This document shows positions 1 to 12,172 of a stretch of 64,000 bases of DNA, one piece after another. The position numbers and the translations under genes are program-made. The notes under the pieces are model-generated. The model made no database searches. It was not told the origin of the DNA and saw only the letters and a list, made by a program, of their open reading frames with translations. The stretch spans positions 142,493-206,492 of the forward strand of contig JAQGDQ010000412.1 of assembly GCA_030141605.1 (NCBI GenBank). The letters are read 5' to 3'. The stretch's first letter is position 1, and every line of letters begins with the position of its first letter. The DNA comes from Tubiluchus corallicola (Eukaryota > Priapulida > Priapulimorpha > Priapulimorphida > Tubiluchidae).

Positions 1-952
1 TTCTTTGAAAAATCAAATAGCATGCTGATGCTGGACTGTGTTGCCTGGCGTAATTGTGGCTTTTCTGAAGGTGTTGCAATGGTGGTGTGCCAAGGCTCAT
101 AAGGATAAAAGAGGTGAGTTCCAGGGGCATAAGTGGGTGGAACGTCAAACGGTGGTCGTAGGGAGAATTCCCGGTCTCTCGGCGCAGGAGAGACAAAACC
201 TCCCCTAGGAGGAACAAGACAAGGCCTAATTTGTACGTCATTTTTTCCAGCACAAAGGGCACAATGACGATTTCTGAACCACTGTTCGTCATCACTGAAT
301 TTGTCAACTATCCTTACTGGCCCAATGTAACTTCGGCACTGACTTCTGAAGAGGCCTTTGCAGTTCTCACGCATGCGTCCACGAAATCTTCCAAATTCGT
401 GACAATGTCGAGGTCTCACCCCTTTTACTGGTCTAACAGTAAAGTTGCATTGTCTAAGCAGGTGATTTCTCTCACGTGGGCTGCGAGTTTGCATAGCTTT
501 TAAGACGCTCTCTCGATCATCACAATCCAATGTTGCATTCCAGTGAACAATGTCATCAAACCTGTAACCATGACAACGAGCGCAATATCCGTTTCTGAAG
601 GTCACATTGTTGTGAGCTGTCACTGGTAATCTTGCATGAAAGTCATCTTTTCCATCATCTGTTACATTTTCACATTTGCGCCTGATGCGGTCACTTCCAC
701 GCCACCCTCGAGGACAATGGCTAACCATTGAAACAGCATTTTTCCGGCTGTCGTATTTCTTACACACTGAGTTGACAGCAGTGTCTGGTGGTGGGGGTGG
801 ACTCCAGTCCGGTCTGCACAGTTGCACGTAGTCATGGCAACAGTCTCCATGGATGTGGCACTGATCATCGCAACCACAGTTTCCCGGGTTCTCTTTTGTC
901 TCGTTACAACGATCTCTGCACGTGTACTCTGGACAGATCAACAAAGATATGT
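1..952 (-). CDS. Partial GPCR ectodomain exon with somatomedin B domain
   Basis: This is one long open exon on the minus strand, about 317 codons without a stop, entered through the acceptor ctatttcag at about 953-961 and leaving the window at base 1. It starts with a somatomedin B domain (about 816-920) with the exact eight-cysteine spacing C-x3-C-x9-C-x-C-x3-C-x5-CC-x6-C and the HDY after the double Cys. Further Cys-rich blocks follow, including FRNGYCARCHGY (about 558-600) and WFRNRHCALCAG (about 244-282), and then SSISMLFDFSK at the window edge. This order is typical of the ectodomains of invertebrate Methuselah/adhesion-like seven-helix receptors, where such blocks precede the membrane part. 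Signal peptide and membrane helices are not in view, so the receptor assignment is by family resemblance; a secreted SMB protein is the alternative. Confidence 0.72.
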
Positions 953-1419
953 CTGAAATAGTGACAAGAAGGAGCTTTATATGTATTTTTGAAAGAAACA
1001 GGAGTATTTACACAATTGCAGACTGATTTTTTTTTGTTTTACAACAGCAGTGGTAAAACGTCACTACGGAAAGCTTTCACTTTTTAAACTGTGATTACTT
1101 AGTTAAATTTCAAATATGGTCCACTATAAAATTAAGTAGTCTTAAACATTTTTTTCATATATGTTTCATGCACCAAAGAAACAATTAGCAGGCAAAAGTC
1201 TAGGAACCGGAGCCCTTTCCATTCTAGTAATTACGTTCATTTGTAATTACCGTGTTTCAATGACTTCATGGTTTAGTTGGATTAATGTTATGCTGCTTGC
1301 CATGACCTTAAATGCAAGTCCAAACAGAAGTGGTGTTGATGTCCCCGTAGCATTGTCTAGTTATTTGGTGGATTACTTTGTGTTTACCTGTCTTGAGCAC
1401 GGAGTTCCTTTATTTTAGA
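953..1419. other. Intron or upstream flank of the GPCR-like gene, nothing recognised
   Basis: This stretch lies directly upstream (minus-strand sense) of the acceptor of the SMB exon. It holds T-runs and no coding signature. An 85-codon plus-strand open frame here has no recognisable motif. Confidence 0.5.
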
Positions 1420-3685
1420 ATTCTACCTACCCATGTCTACAATAGACACAGCAGACATATGATGATGATTCTGCCTACCCATGTTTACAATAGATGCAAC
1501 GGACATATGATGAAAATTCTGCCTATCCTTGTCTACAGTAGACGCAACTGACATATGATGATGATTCTGCCTACCCATGTCTACAATAGATGCAACTGAC
1601 ATATGATGAAAATTATGCCTATCCTTGTCTACAATAGATGCAACGGACATATGATGAAAATTCTGCCTATCCTTGTCTACAATCGACAGAGCAGACATAT
1701 GATGATGATTCTGCCTACCCATGTCTACAATAGATGCAACGGGCATATGATGAAAATTCTGCCTATCCTTGTCTACAATAGATGCAACTGACATATGATG
1801 ATGATTCTGTCTACCCACGTCTACAATAGATGCAACTGGCATATGATGATGATTCTACCTACCCATGTTTACAATAGATGCAACGGACATATGATGAAAA
1901 TTCTGCCTATCCTTGTCTACAATAGACGCAACTGACATATGATGATGATTCTGTCTACCCACGTCTACAATAGATGCAACTGACATATGATGATGATTCT
2001 GTCTACCCACGTCTACAATAGATGCAACTGGCATATGATGATGATTCTGCCTACCCATGTCTACAATAGATGCAACTGGCATATGATGATGATTCTACCT
2101 ACCCATGTTTACAATAGATGCAACGGACATATGATGAAAATTCTGCCTATCCTTGTCTACAATAGACGCAACTGACATATGATGATGATTCTGTCTACCC
2201 ACGTCTACAATAGATGCAACTGACATATGATGATGATTCTGCCTACCCATGTCTACAATAGATGCAACGGGCATATGATGATGATTCTCCCTACCCACGT
2301 CTACAATAGATGCAACGGGCATATGATGATGATTCTGCCTACCCACGTCTACAATAGATGCAACGGGCATATGATGATGATTCTGCCTACCCATGTCTAC
2401 AATAGATGCAACGGGCATATGATGATGATTCTGCCTACCCACGTCTACAATAGATGCAACGGGCATATGATAATGATTCTGCCTACCCATGTCTACACTA
2501 GATGCAACGGGCATATGATGATGATTCTGCCTACCCATGTCTACAATAGATGCAACGGGCATATGATGATGATTCTCCCTACACACGTCTACAATAGATG
2601 CAACGGGCATATGATGATGATTCTCCCTACCCACGTCTAAAATAGACGCAACTGACATATGATGATGATTCTGCCTACCCATGTCTACAATAGATGCAAC
2701 GGGCATATCATGATGATTCTGCCTACCCACGTCTACAATAGATGCAACGGGCATATGATGATGATTCTGCCTACCCACGTCTACAATAGATGCAACGGGC
2801 ATATGATGATGATTCTGCCTACCCACGTCTTCAATAGATGCAACGGGCATATGATAATGATTCTGCCTACCCATGTTTACAATAGATGCAACGGACATAT
2901 GATGAAAATTCTGCCTATCCTTGTCTACAATAGACGCAACTGACATATGATGATGATTCTGTCTACCCACGTCTACAATAGATGCAACTGACATATGATG
3001 ATGATTCTGCCTACCCATGTCTACAATAGATGCAACGGGCATATGATGATGATTCTCCCTACCCACGTCTACAATAGATGCAACGGGCATATGATGATGA
3101 TTCTGCCTACCCACGTCTACAATAGATGCAACTGACATATGATGATGATTCTGCCTACCCATGTCTACAATAGATGCAACGGGCATATGATGATGATTCT
3201 GCCTACCCACGTCTACAATAGATGCAACGGGCATATGATAATGATTCTGCCTACCCATGTCTACACTAGATGCAACGGGCATATGATGATGATTCTGCCT
3301 ACCCATGTCTACAATAGATGCAACGGGCATATCATGATGATTCTGCCTACCCACGTCTACAATAGATGCAACGGGCATATGATGATGATTCTGCCTACCC
3401 ACGTCTACACTAGATGCAACGGGCATATGATGATGATTCTGCCTACCCATGTCTACAATAGATGCAACGGGCATATCATGATGATTCTGCCTACCCACGT
3501 CTACAATAGATGCAACGGGCATATGATGATGATTCTGCCTACCCACGTCTACAATAGATGCAACGGGCATATGATGATGATTCTGCCTACCCACGTCTTC
3601 AATAGATGCAACGGGCATATGATAATGATTCTGCCTACCCACGTCTACAATAGAAGCAACGGGCATATGATGATGATGATGATGA
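1420..3685. repeat. 48-bp minisatellite, about 47 copies
   Basis: The unit contains catatgatgatgattctgcc followed by tacccacgtctacaatagat and is 48 bp long. Variants replace gatgatgatt by gatgaaaatt, or cccacg by tccttg, and these variants recur in a higher-order order. Because 48 is a multiple of three, the array reads as a 16-residue repeat on both strands: MPVASIVDVGRQNHHH on minus (open for 541 codons from 3720) and MMMILPTHVYNRCNGH on plus. A few units carry stops on minus (for example near 1848 and 2088). Openness on both strands argues for a periodic artefact rather than a protein. It probably lies in the intron upstream of the SMB exon. Confidence 0.9.
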
Positions 3686-4077
3686 CGAAGCACCAAAGCA
3701 TCATACGCAAGCAACATCATGTTCAGCTTAATGTCTGCTGGAGTGTGGAAAAGCCGATTAAGCCCAGAAACCCAACAGAATGTAATAGCGGTTTATGGTA
3801 AACTTGCTTTTAATTTTTTCCACTTGCATTTAAAAGTACTCACCTCTTTTTTGTCCAAAGACTAGTATTGCGGATATATTTATGCAAATTAGAAACCAAT
3901 AAACAGGCAACTTAAGCATTTTCACTTGTTAGACTGTGAAGCTGAGCTTACATTGTTGCTGCAGGTATAAGGCTAATAACCTGAAATTAAGCAGATCAAG
4001 GTTTCAATATCGAGCAAGCAAAAATAATATTAGCACGTAAATCAGATTTGACCTATCTGCAAAAATTAGTTCGCATC

Positions 4078-4330
4078 ACCGTCATATTATCGTCATCGTC
4101 ATCATTATCGTTATCATCATGATCATGACCATCATCACCATCGTCGTCGTGGTCATCATCATCATTGTCGTCGTCACTGTCGTGGTCGTCATCATATTCA
4201 TCATCAACTTCGTCGTCATCATCATCGTCGTCGCCGTCATCATCATCATCGTCGACATCGTCATCAACGTCATCATTGTGAACCTCATTATCACCGTTAT
4301 CATTGTTGTTATCATAAACGCTAGAGCATC
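4078..4330. repeat. CAT/CGT trinucleotide repeat tract
   Basis: This is an imperfect run of catcat, cgtcgt and ttatca triplets. It generates long Ile/Val-rich and Met/Thr-rich open frames that are not genes. Confidence 0.9.
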
Positions 4331-4770
4331 ACACTAAAATTTACTCCCTTAGATACTGCAGTTACATGATTACATTTGGCTCCATGCAGACTCCATAAAA
4401 TTGGCTCCACGTGTTTTTCGTGGTACCATCTTCCACTGCACTCTTGCACGTTGTCTCTGATTGCCCGGATTTAGTTTATGACGTCTGCCACAGCTTTGCC
4501 ACTATAATCCTATGAATCATAACCTTCTTCAAGTGTGTTATATCCAAATATCACAATTCTGTCTACAAGAAAATGCAGTCCTAACAGATTCAGTCAGTTG
4601 GCTTCCTAGCCCAAACAAGGTGTTGTGGCGGTTTCTGTGTACTTAACCTTATTTAATAAGCAGCTGTATTGAGATTAAAGCAAATATTTAATCATTGTGA
4701 TCAAACAATCAGGGTTAGCAACGGTTGCATAATCACCTGGCACACTACTGAACAACAAAGCAGCGATTCC
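4331..4770. other. No gene recognised
   Basis: This is unique-looking AT-rich sequence between the triplet repeat and the TTAA-bounded MITE. I see no coding or RNA signature. Confidence 0.4.
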
Positions 4771-5234
4771 TTAACCTTTTCATACCCGCTGTATCCTGTG
4801 GGATACGAGAATATTTTCTGCCTTTAAAATTAATAAAATTTTAAAACTGACAGTCATTTGATCTGTTAATAGTTATTTTGATTTAAGCCAATAACAAGAG
4901 ACTAAAATGGTAATAAAATGGCAAACTAGAAAATCTACATAGCATAAAAAACTGCGCAAGGTACAATACTTTAGAGATGACTTTGTACAGATCAGGATAG
5001 CATGCATACTAAATGTCTTAAATACTTTAAAAAATTATCAGCAGTTGCAAAATGAAGCACATTTTTTGCTTCCATTGAATCTCAATGTATCCCGTGGGAT
5101 ACAGGCTATATTTAGCACGCGAGCACAGGTCGAAAAAAATTATTATGTGTAAACAAGATGGACATACTGAACAAAAGTACCAAATCAAAAAAATTTTTCT
5201 TATTAAAAAAATAATTTGGGACTGAAAGGGTTAA
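4771..5234. mobile_element. piggyBac-like MITE, copy 1
   Basis: The element is bounded by TTAA on both sides and has imperfect terminal inverted repeats: ttaaccttttcatacccg on the left and gggactgaaagggttaa on the right. Just inside each end is a near-palindrome, gtatcctgtgggatac at about 4791 and gtatcccgtgggatac at about 5088. It has no open frame. A second copy lies in opposite orientation at 45957-46434. TTAA targets with CCC-starting ends are typical of piggyBac-type elements. Confidence 0.8.
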
Positions 5235-5439
5235 ATGTCAAGCGATTTGAGAAGTTAGTTTTATTTCAATGTTCGAGAAAAATGTTAGAAAGATTAAGTA
5301 ATAAAAACAGTTCAGTGTATGGCAGCAAAACGATAAGGAAATTTATCTCTTTACACCAACGTTTTCACCCCAAAAAGATAAAGCGCTGATAAAAATTTGT
5401 TATCAGGAAAAAAATCGTACTTAATCCTGTTGTTAGGTC

Positions 5440-6400
5440 ACCATGTCTGCAAATTTCATAAGGTCTATGCGCTTTGACCTCTGACTGAAAGTGCGCTGGC
5501 CTGAATAAATTTGCACACCTAGTGCTCTAACAACAGGATTGGCCATAGATATGTTGATGTGGAGGCCCAATGCAACAACACTACATACATCTATTCAAAG
5601 CAAAGAACACATACATAGCTATACACCCACATATCGTATTTAATTTATACAAAAACTCTTAGTTATATGCGGTTAATTTTTTAAATTTATCCTAAAGTAC
5701 ATCCTAAAACTAAAACATACTACACACATTGGCGTATGCAGCACTCAGGGTATGACAGAAAAACAATAAAGAAATTTACCTGACGTAACTTCACCACAAA
5801 TGATAATAATTTGTTATCAAGAAAAATAATCGTACTTAATCCTATTGTCAGGTCTGTATGACTGCAAATCTCATAAGGTCTTTGACGTTTGACTGAAAGT
5901 GGGCTGGCCTTAATAAACTTGCAGTCATAGTGCTCTAGCAACAGGGTTGGTCATAGATATGTCAAAATATTTATTATTCTTATTAATTTTTTATTCAATG
6001 TGACAAGACGAATCCTTTGGGGTTGACGTGCAATAAGTGCCTGGTGTAATGATATAGTAGAGGAACAATTTTAATGTTCCATGACACTTTCAGTACAATA
6101 AACATTTTAAAGCTGTTTCAAAGCCGAGGCCACTGAAAAAGTTTAGCTTTCCTTCTCAGAATGTCAGCAATTTTAGCAAGGGGCAAAGAATGGTCAATGT
6201 AAGGGATGCCAAATTTCAAAAATGCACAAATCCTAATAAAATGCATATGAAATGACTCGACTTGTCACATTTAATAAAAATATAAAGGTTGACCTATCTG
6301 TGACCTTTTATTAAGTTGCTATGGCTGCAAATTTCACAAGGTCAATGCACTTTGACCTCTGACTGAAAGTGCAATGGCCTTAATAAATTTGCATATCCAA
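5440..6400. repeat. Cluster of copies of an interspersed repeat
   Basis: A motif reading aaatttcataaggtc, then tttgacctctgactgaaagt, then ggccttaataaatttgca occurs three times in the same orientation (about 5452-5520, 5861-5930, 6328-6395), and once inverted at about 6645-6715. A linked motif atcgtacttaatcctgttg precedes two of them. These are probably ends of a DNA transposon family. There is no gene. Confidence 0.6.
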
Positions 6401-6412
6401 GTGAAAAATAAA

Positions 6413-6625
6413 TTTCTATTCTATTCTATTCTGTTCTGTTCTGTTCTGTTCTGTTCTGTTCTGTTCTGTTCTGTTCTGTTCTGTTCTGTTCTGTTCTGTT
6501 CTGTTCTGTTCTATTCTATTCTATTCTATTCTATTCTATTCTATTCTATTCTATTCTATTCTATTCTATTCTATTCTATTCTAATTTATTCTGTTCCGTT
6601 CCGTTCCATTCCATTCGATTGCATT
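6413..6625. repeat. Pentanucleotide repeat (TTCTG)n to (TTCTA)n
   Basis: About 42 pentanucleotide units begin as ttcta, become a long pure ttctg block, return to ttcta and end in ttccg/ttcca variants. The 86-codon open frame across it is a by-product of the repeat. Confidence 0.95.
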
Positions 6626-6729
6626 ATTCTATAGGGCAGAAATACTTATTAAGGCCAATGCGCTTTGCGTCAAAGGTCAAACCGCATTGACCTTATGAAA
6701 TTTGCAGTCATCCTGACCTGACTATAGGA

Positions 6730-7625
6730 TTAAGTACGATTATCAATGCTTTATCATTTGTGGTGAAGTCCGTGATGTAAACAGGTAAGTTTCTTTTTCT
6801 TTTTCTGCCATACACTGAGGCTGCAAACGAAAATGTGTCTAGCACTATGACGTATTCATGATAAATTCACAAAATTAACCACATATAACCAAGAGTTTTT
6901 GTATAAATTAAATACGATATGTATATATGTGTGTAGCTATGTATGTATCCTTTACTTTGAAAATATGTATGTCGTATTGTTGCATTGGGCCTACACAATA
7001 TTGTTTCATGTTCTGTCCTCGGTTTAAATAACTGTATTTAACTTACACTATTGTTGTTGTTACTAATGTAACACAGCCCCCAACAACTGGAATAAAATAA
7101 GTGCCCAAGTAAAAATTACGCAAAACTATTTATAGTTTCAAAAAGTACTTGAAAAGGACCATTTTTGATACATATAATACAATTTCAATGCTTCCATGTC
7201 TCATGCAGTCGGCAATATATGGCCTCCAATCAATTATAATGCTATTTTAACATAGCTCCTTTTAAATTAAACATACACTGTTTTCGTTTCTTCTCCTCTT
7301 TTCCTTCTCCCTATCCCTAATCTTACTGTTTTTTTACATTCCATCATTTCTTCTGACCCTAACCATTCTTTCATTCACTCATCCTGCCCTCCCTTCCTTC
7401 TTCCTATCCCTAATCTTACTATTTTTCCATTCCATCATGTCTACTAACCCTAACCATTCTTTCATTCACTCATTTCTGCCACCCTAACAAGCCAAGCTTT
7501 CAAGGTGTCATACAGCAACTCTTTTATTTGATTAATTTGACTTCATCAACGGTTTTTTACCTATACTGTTTCTTTTATCAATAATATTGTATGTCGATGT
7601 ATTGTATATGTATTGCTGGAGTGAA
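6730..7625. other. No gene recognised; pyrimidine-rich patches
   Basis: This is AT-rich sequence with two near-duplicate CT-rich stretches at about 7290-7380 and 7390-7480 that share cctatccctaatcttact. A short (attg)n run follows at about 7628-7655, of the kind found at LINE 3' ends. I see no coding signature. Confidence 0.5.
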
Positions 7626-8039
7626 ATAAATTGATTGATTGATTGATTGATTGATGTAGTATAGGTTTTATTATGTTGCGTATATGTGTATTTATATTTT
7701 TACAAACAATATATGTATTGTGTTTATAGTGTTTACTCAATAAATATTAAATATCATTTACTTTTTGCTGGTTCATAAAACTAGTTACCTGACGAGCAGG
7801 TCTAGTGAATCATTTCCCTTACACATAATTTAATAATGTGTATTTTATAGTAATTATCGACACTGCTTAGTATTTAACAATTCCTAGAACATGGCCGTTT
7901 GCCCTGAGCAAGCTGGCGTGTTACATACTGGCCTAAGAACAAAATACTTGACAATCTACAATAAGTTTGCCAGACAATTAGTCATTTAAAGGGGAAGAAA
8001 AGGGAACTTTGAAAGGGAGGTATATTCCCTATCACTAAA

Positions 8040-8625
8040 ATTCCCAATCATTGAAGCACACAAAGAACATTTTACTCTGCTTTTTATATTTAAATACATT
8101 AACAACATCAGTAAACCATTCCAGAATAACAGATTTACCTTTTTCCCAAATCCCATCATTAATTCCAGAACAAGCAATCTAAAACAAATTAGGACAAATA
8201 CCCACTATGGAACGAACTCTGTAATCAAACAAGCAATTCTACTTTGTAATTCTCTACCATTACAGGTTAAACAAATCAAGTCCCTATCAGCATTTAAAAC
8301 AAAATTAAAATCACTAATCTTAACCAGATATGAAATACCATCACACCAGTACGACAACATACACACTAATTCAGAAATTATATATCCACGGCCATATTAA
8401 TTAAATCATATTTTTTTCATTTTTTGTGCATAGTTGTAAATATGTTTGATTTTATTCGTCGTTACTTTCCATTACTGCACAGTAGTTTAGATTGCATTGA
8501 CGCACTTGCCTTTAGAAATTCAAGTTTTCATTAACTAACACTGATTAATCTCTGTTTTTATTCAGTGATTATCAATGTATTTTAATGGCAAATAAAGATT
8601 ATATATATATATATATATAAATATA
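8040..8625 (+). mobile_element. 3' end of a degenerate non-LTR retrotransposon
   Basis: The plus-strand frame from about 8092 to 8397 reads KYINNISKP, then YGTNSVIKQAILLCNSLPLQ, then SLSAFKTKLKSLIL. This is the usual C-terminal end of CR1/Jockey-type ORF2 proteins (YGxxS, NSLP, SLxxFKxxLK). The frame ends near 8400 and is followed by an AT-rich 3' region, aataaagat at about 8590 and a short (TA)n tail. The copy is 5'-truncated and not functional. Confidence 0.7.
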
Positions 8626-8684
8626 GATTTGGGCGTCCATGAAAAATAAACGTGAAAAACTAGAAGAACTTTGCTAGGCAATCA

Positions 8685-8965
8685 GCCATTTAAAAGTCAG
8701 AAAAGAGAATTTTAAAGCAAGTCTCAAATAATATCAAAGTTGTACTACGAAGTCTACAAAGTTATGCCACTTGGCATTACGCTTACCTGTTTATAGAAGA
8801 CTTATGCAACTGAATAAAATTCCTAATTAATTAAAATATTAGCGCCCCCTGGTAAAATATCACTGTTTCACCATGACAACACAATGCATCACTACCAAAG
8901 TCTACATACTTCTGCACATACCATTGACTACGAAATACCATAGGAGTAATTCTTAATACTGTGAA
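8685..8965. mobile_element. Diverged MITE of the TTTAAAGG..AAGAAAAGG family
   Basis: The left end resembles tttaaaagtcagaaaagaga. The interior matches the element at 9937-10570 in blocks such as cttacctg, gacttatgcaact and ggtaaaatatcactg. It has no coding capacity. Confidence 0.5.
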
Positions 8966-9084
8966 ACGATTATGAATTCTCACACTGGACTCTTCAACAG
9001 GCATCTTAACTCTTTATGTTGGTTGAGTTCAACGGCTGGGTTCGCTCACCTTGCAGTCACGAATCTGTTCAATTCTTTTTGTCT

Positions 9085-9353
9085 CTCTAGCTTACTCACT
9101 TGCTCACTCTCTCACTCACTCACACACACACTCACTCGCTCGCTCACTCACTCACTCACTCACTCACTCACTCACTCACTCACTCACTCACTCACTCACT
9201 CACTCACTCACTCACTCACTCACTCGCACATTCTTTCTCTCTCTCTCTCTCGCTCTTTCTCTCTCTCTCTCTCTCTCTCCCTCTTTCTCTCTCTCTCTCT
9301 CTCTCTCTCTGTCTTCCCTTTCTCTCTCTCTGTATCTTTCTCTCTCTTTATCT

Positions 9354-9394
<41 letters not shown>

Positions 9395-9447
9395 ACTCTC
9401 CATCTCTCTCTCTCTCTTTCTCTCTCTTTATCTTTCTCTCTCTGTCT

Positions 9448-9529
<82 letters not shown>

Positions 9530-9530
9530 T
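9085..9530. repeat. (CTCA)n followed by (CT)n microsatellite
   Basis: A ctcactca tract of roughly 130 bp passes into about 300 bp of imperfect tctctc with ttt and gtc interruptions. It produces overlapping Ser/Leu-rich frames on plus and Glu/Arg-rich frames on minus, none of which is a gene. Confidence 0.95.
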
Positions 9531-9936
9531 CCGCATTAATATTAAAGCTTAAGCGGCATATAACAGACATGCACAATGCGTTATGCGTTGTTTATACGGT
9601 TTGTACAATATACAAACTTTATATTGCTTTCAATTAACCCGTTCATTAGACCTGTGTTATTGTGTTACCTTGTCTGTCTATATTTCTTTTTAAATTGTTT
9701 ATACGAGGCTGAATAAGACTAAAAAACGGAAATGCTAAAAAAGACGGCAAATCTGGTAAACGCTGCTTAAATATTGTTAGCAGGTTGCTTACTTTCATTA
9801 GACACAAATCAATACTATGTTCTCTTTCTCTTACAAGAGAGAATTTTTACAAGAGAGAATTTTACAAGAGAGAATTTTTGAAACTATTTGAAAATCTGAA
9901 ATTATTACACTAGCTTCTATACCGTGACGGCAACTT

Positions 9937-10570
9937 TAAAGGAAAAGAAAATGGGGTACCTGAAGTAGGTTTCAGAAAAATCGCCTTAAAAAATTATATT
10001 ACTTTGCAGCAATTTTTTTGTTTGCTTTCATTTTAAATCTCCCGCAATAGTGTTCCGACGGCGCCATTACATGACGTCATGCACCAAACGTAAATCAGGG
10101 GAAGAAAAGGCAATGTTAAATTATGTCCCAAAAAACTTTCTGTGCAAATCTATATTACTTAGCATTTCACTTACCTGCTGGAAAGACTTATGTAACTAGA
10201 CTAATAATTTAAAATGTTTGCCCCAATTGGTAAAATGTCGCTGACTCACCCTCCAGAGTGCGCCACTCACGAACCAAAAACGTATTTTTAATCTTATTGA
10301 CAAGATACAGTAATTTAAAATTTTACTTAATTAGCAACATGCATGCTACGAATGCTCTGATTATTTTTTCAAACTTTACTTAATATTATCAAAACTTGTT
10401 TTAAACGACCTACCATTAAAATGGCTGCGCCTAACGGTCATTGCGGGGGTTTAAATTTGCACGTTTTATACAGCGTGACTGCCGACGCAAGCCCTAGGCA
10501 TACGAAAAGATAGTACCGTAAGTGGTATAAAATTTCGAGACGAATTTTTTAAGCTTAATGGAAGTGGAGG
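9937..10570 (-). mobile_element. Roughly 630-bp non-autonomous transposon, copy 1
   Basis: It starts with ctttaaaggaaaagaaaatg. Reversed, its body matches the copies at about 44150-44821 and 52031-52677, including cccgcaatagtgttccgacg, ggcgccattacatgacgtca and cgttttatacagcgtgactg. It has no open frame. The family has ends resembling TTAAAGGACAAGAAAAGG and belongs to the same superfamily as the shorter copies at 18979 and 31681. Confidence 0.7.
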
Positions 10571-11620
10571 GTTTTCTTAGGTTTAAGTCGATCTGCACTT
10601 ATCTCAAACAGCAAAACATTTACTGTTTAATTAAGTAATTAATAACGGAAACAGTTTTCTCACTTTTTCTTGTCTATTGTTTTCTCTTCTCGCCTCTTTC
10701 TCTTCTCTTTATAGTTTTTTTCACAGCAGGTTTATACTATCTCTCCCTCTTTTCTTTTCACCTTCCCCCTTCACTCACTCTGCCAACTCTTCTTTCCCTC
10801 TTTCTTTTTTCGACTTTTACACTGTCTGTGTCACGTTTTCTCCACATGTTTTATCCTCTCCCTCTTTCATTCATTCATTTATTCACTTTCACCGTCTCTG
10901 TTTTATCTTATCCCTCCAACCTACTGCTTTGCTACTTCACCCCCGTCGTCTTTGCCCTTCCCCTTTTCGGCACTCTGAAAAGTAAACGAATGTCGAAGGA
11001 CACCGCGCAACCTCGACTCAACAACAGTCAACGCATATCTCCATATAAATGCTCATTTCACTTCCATGTAAAAGCAGCCCGATAAAATATTAACAAAGTG
11101 TTTATGTACGTACACTCATCGTAACGCGTACTGCTTATAGGTGCGAGAATAAAACGTTTTCACAAGTTAAAGATTAAACAGAACGAGAAAGCACATCTTC
11201 ATGCATAACGCTATCACTAACCAATGCCCGTCTAATAGATCTACAATTACAATATCCTAGCATCATTGAACCTTATTTCCTGTTTCACTGTGTATCTGCC
11301 GTGCATGATTATTCACGCTTGCCTTACCCTGCATGCTACAACCGCAAAAATGATTTCTAAAACCTGGAAAATAAATATATCCAGTCTTGCAAATCCTGGA
11401 AACGAAACTGTGCTTTGTTCTCGTCATTATTTTCCCAAGTTTTAAACAGTAAGAGCAAGTCACAAGTAACAGCCAGAGCCAGCAAACAAGTTTGGTTGTT
11501 GATAGTTTAGTGATTATTTCTGGTAATGGTATGACCTTCGAACAACTATTATGATTAAAACCGAATCACAATCTTTCTGCTTTACATTTTTCAGTCTCGA
11601 TATTGCGAAGACATTACGAT
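10571..11620. other. No gene recognised; CT-rich tract
   Basis: The stretch 10640-10970 is strongly pyrimidine-rich and open in two frames, without motifs. The remainder is AT-rich sequence with no recognised feature. Confidence 0.45.
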
Positions 11621-11621
11621 T

Positions 11622-12160
<539 letters not shown>

Positions 12161-12172
12161 ATCATGTACACG

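Noticed and set aside
231-503. 90-codon plus frame as a gene
   Set aside because: It lies antisense to the SMB receptor exon, whose minus frame has clear domain content.
2095-3720. 541-codon minus frame with MPVASIVDVGRQNHHH repeats as a protein gene
   Set aside because: The 48-bp unit is a multiple of three, the plus strand is equally open, and neighbouring units carry stops. Nothing outside the array supports a gene.
8972-9637. 221-codon Ser/Leu-rich frame and its overlapping partners
   Set aside because: They are translations of (CTCA)n and (CT)n.
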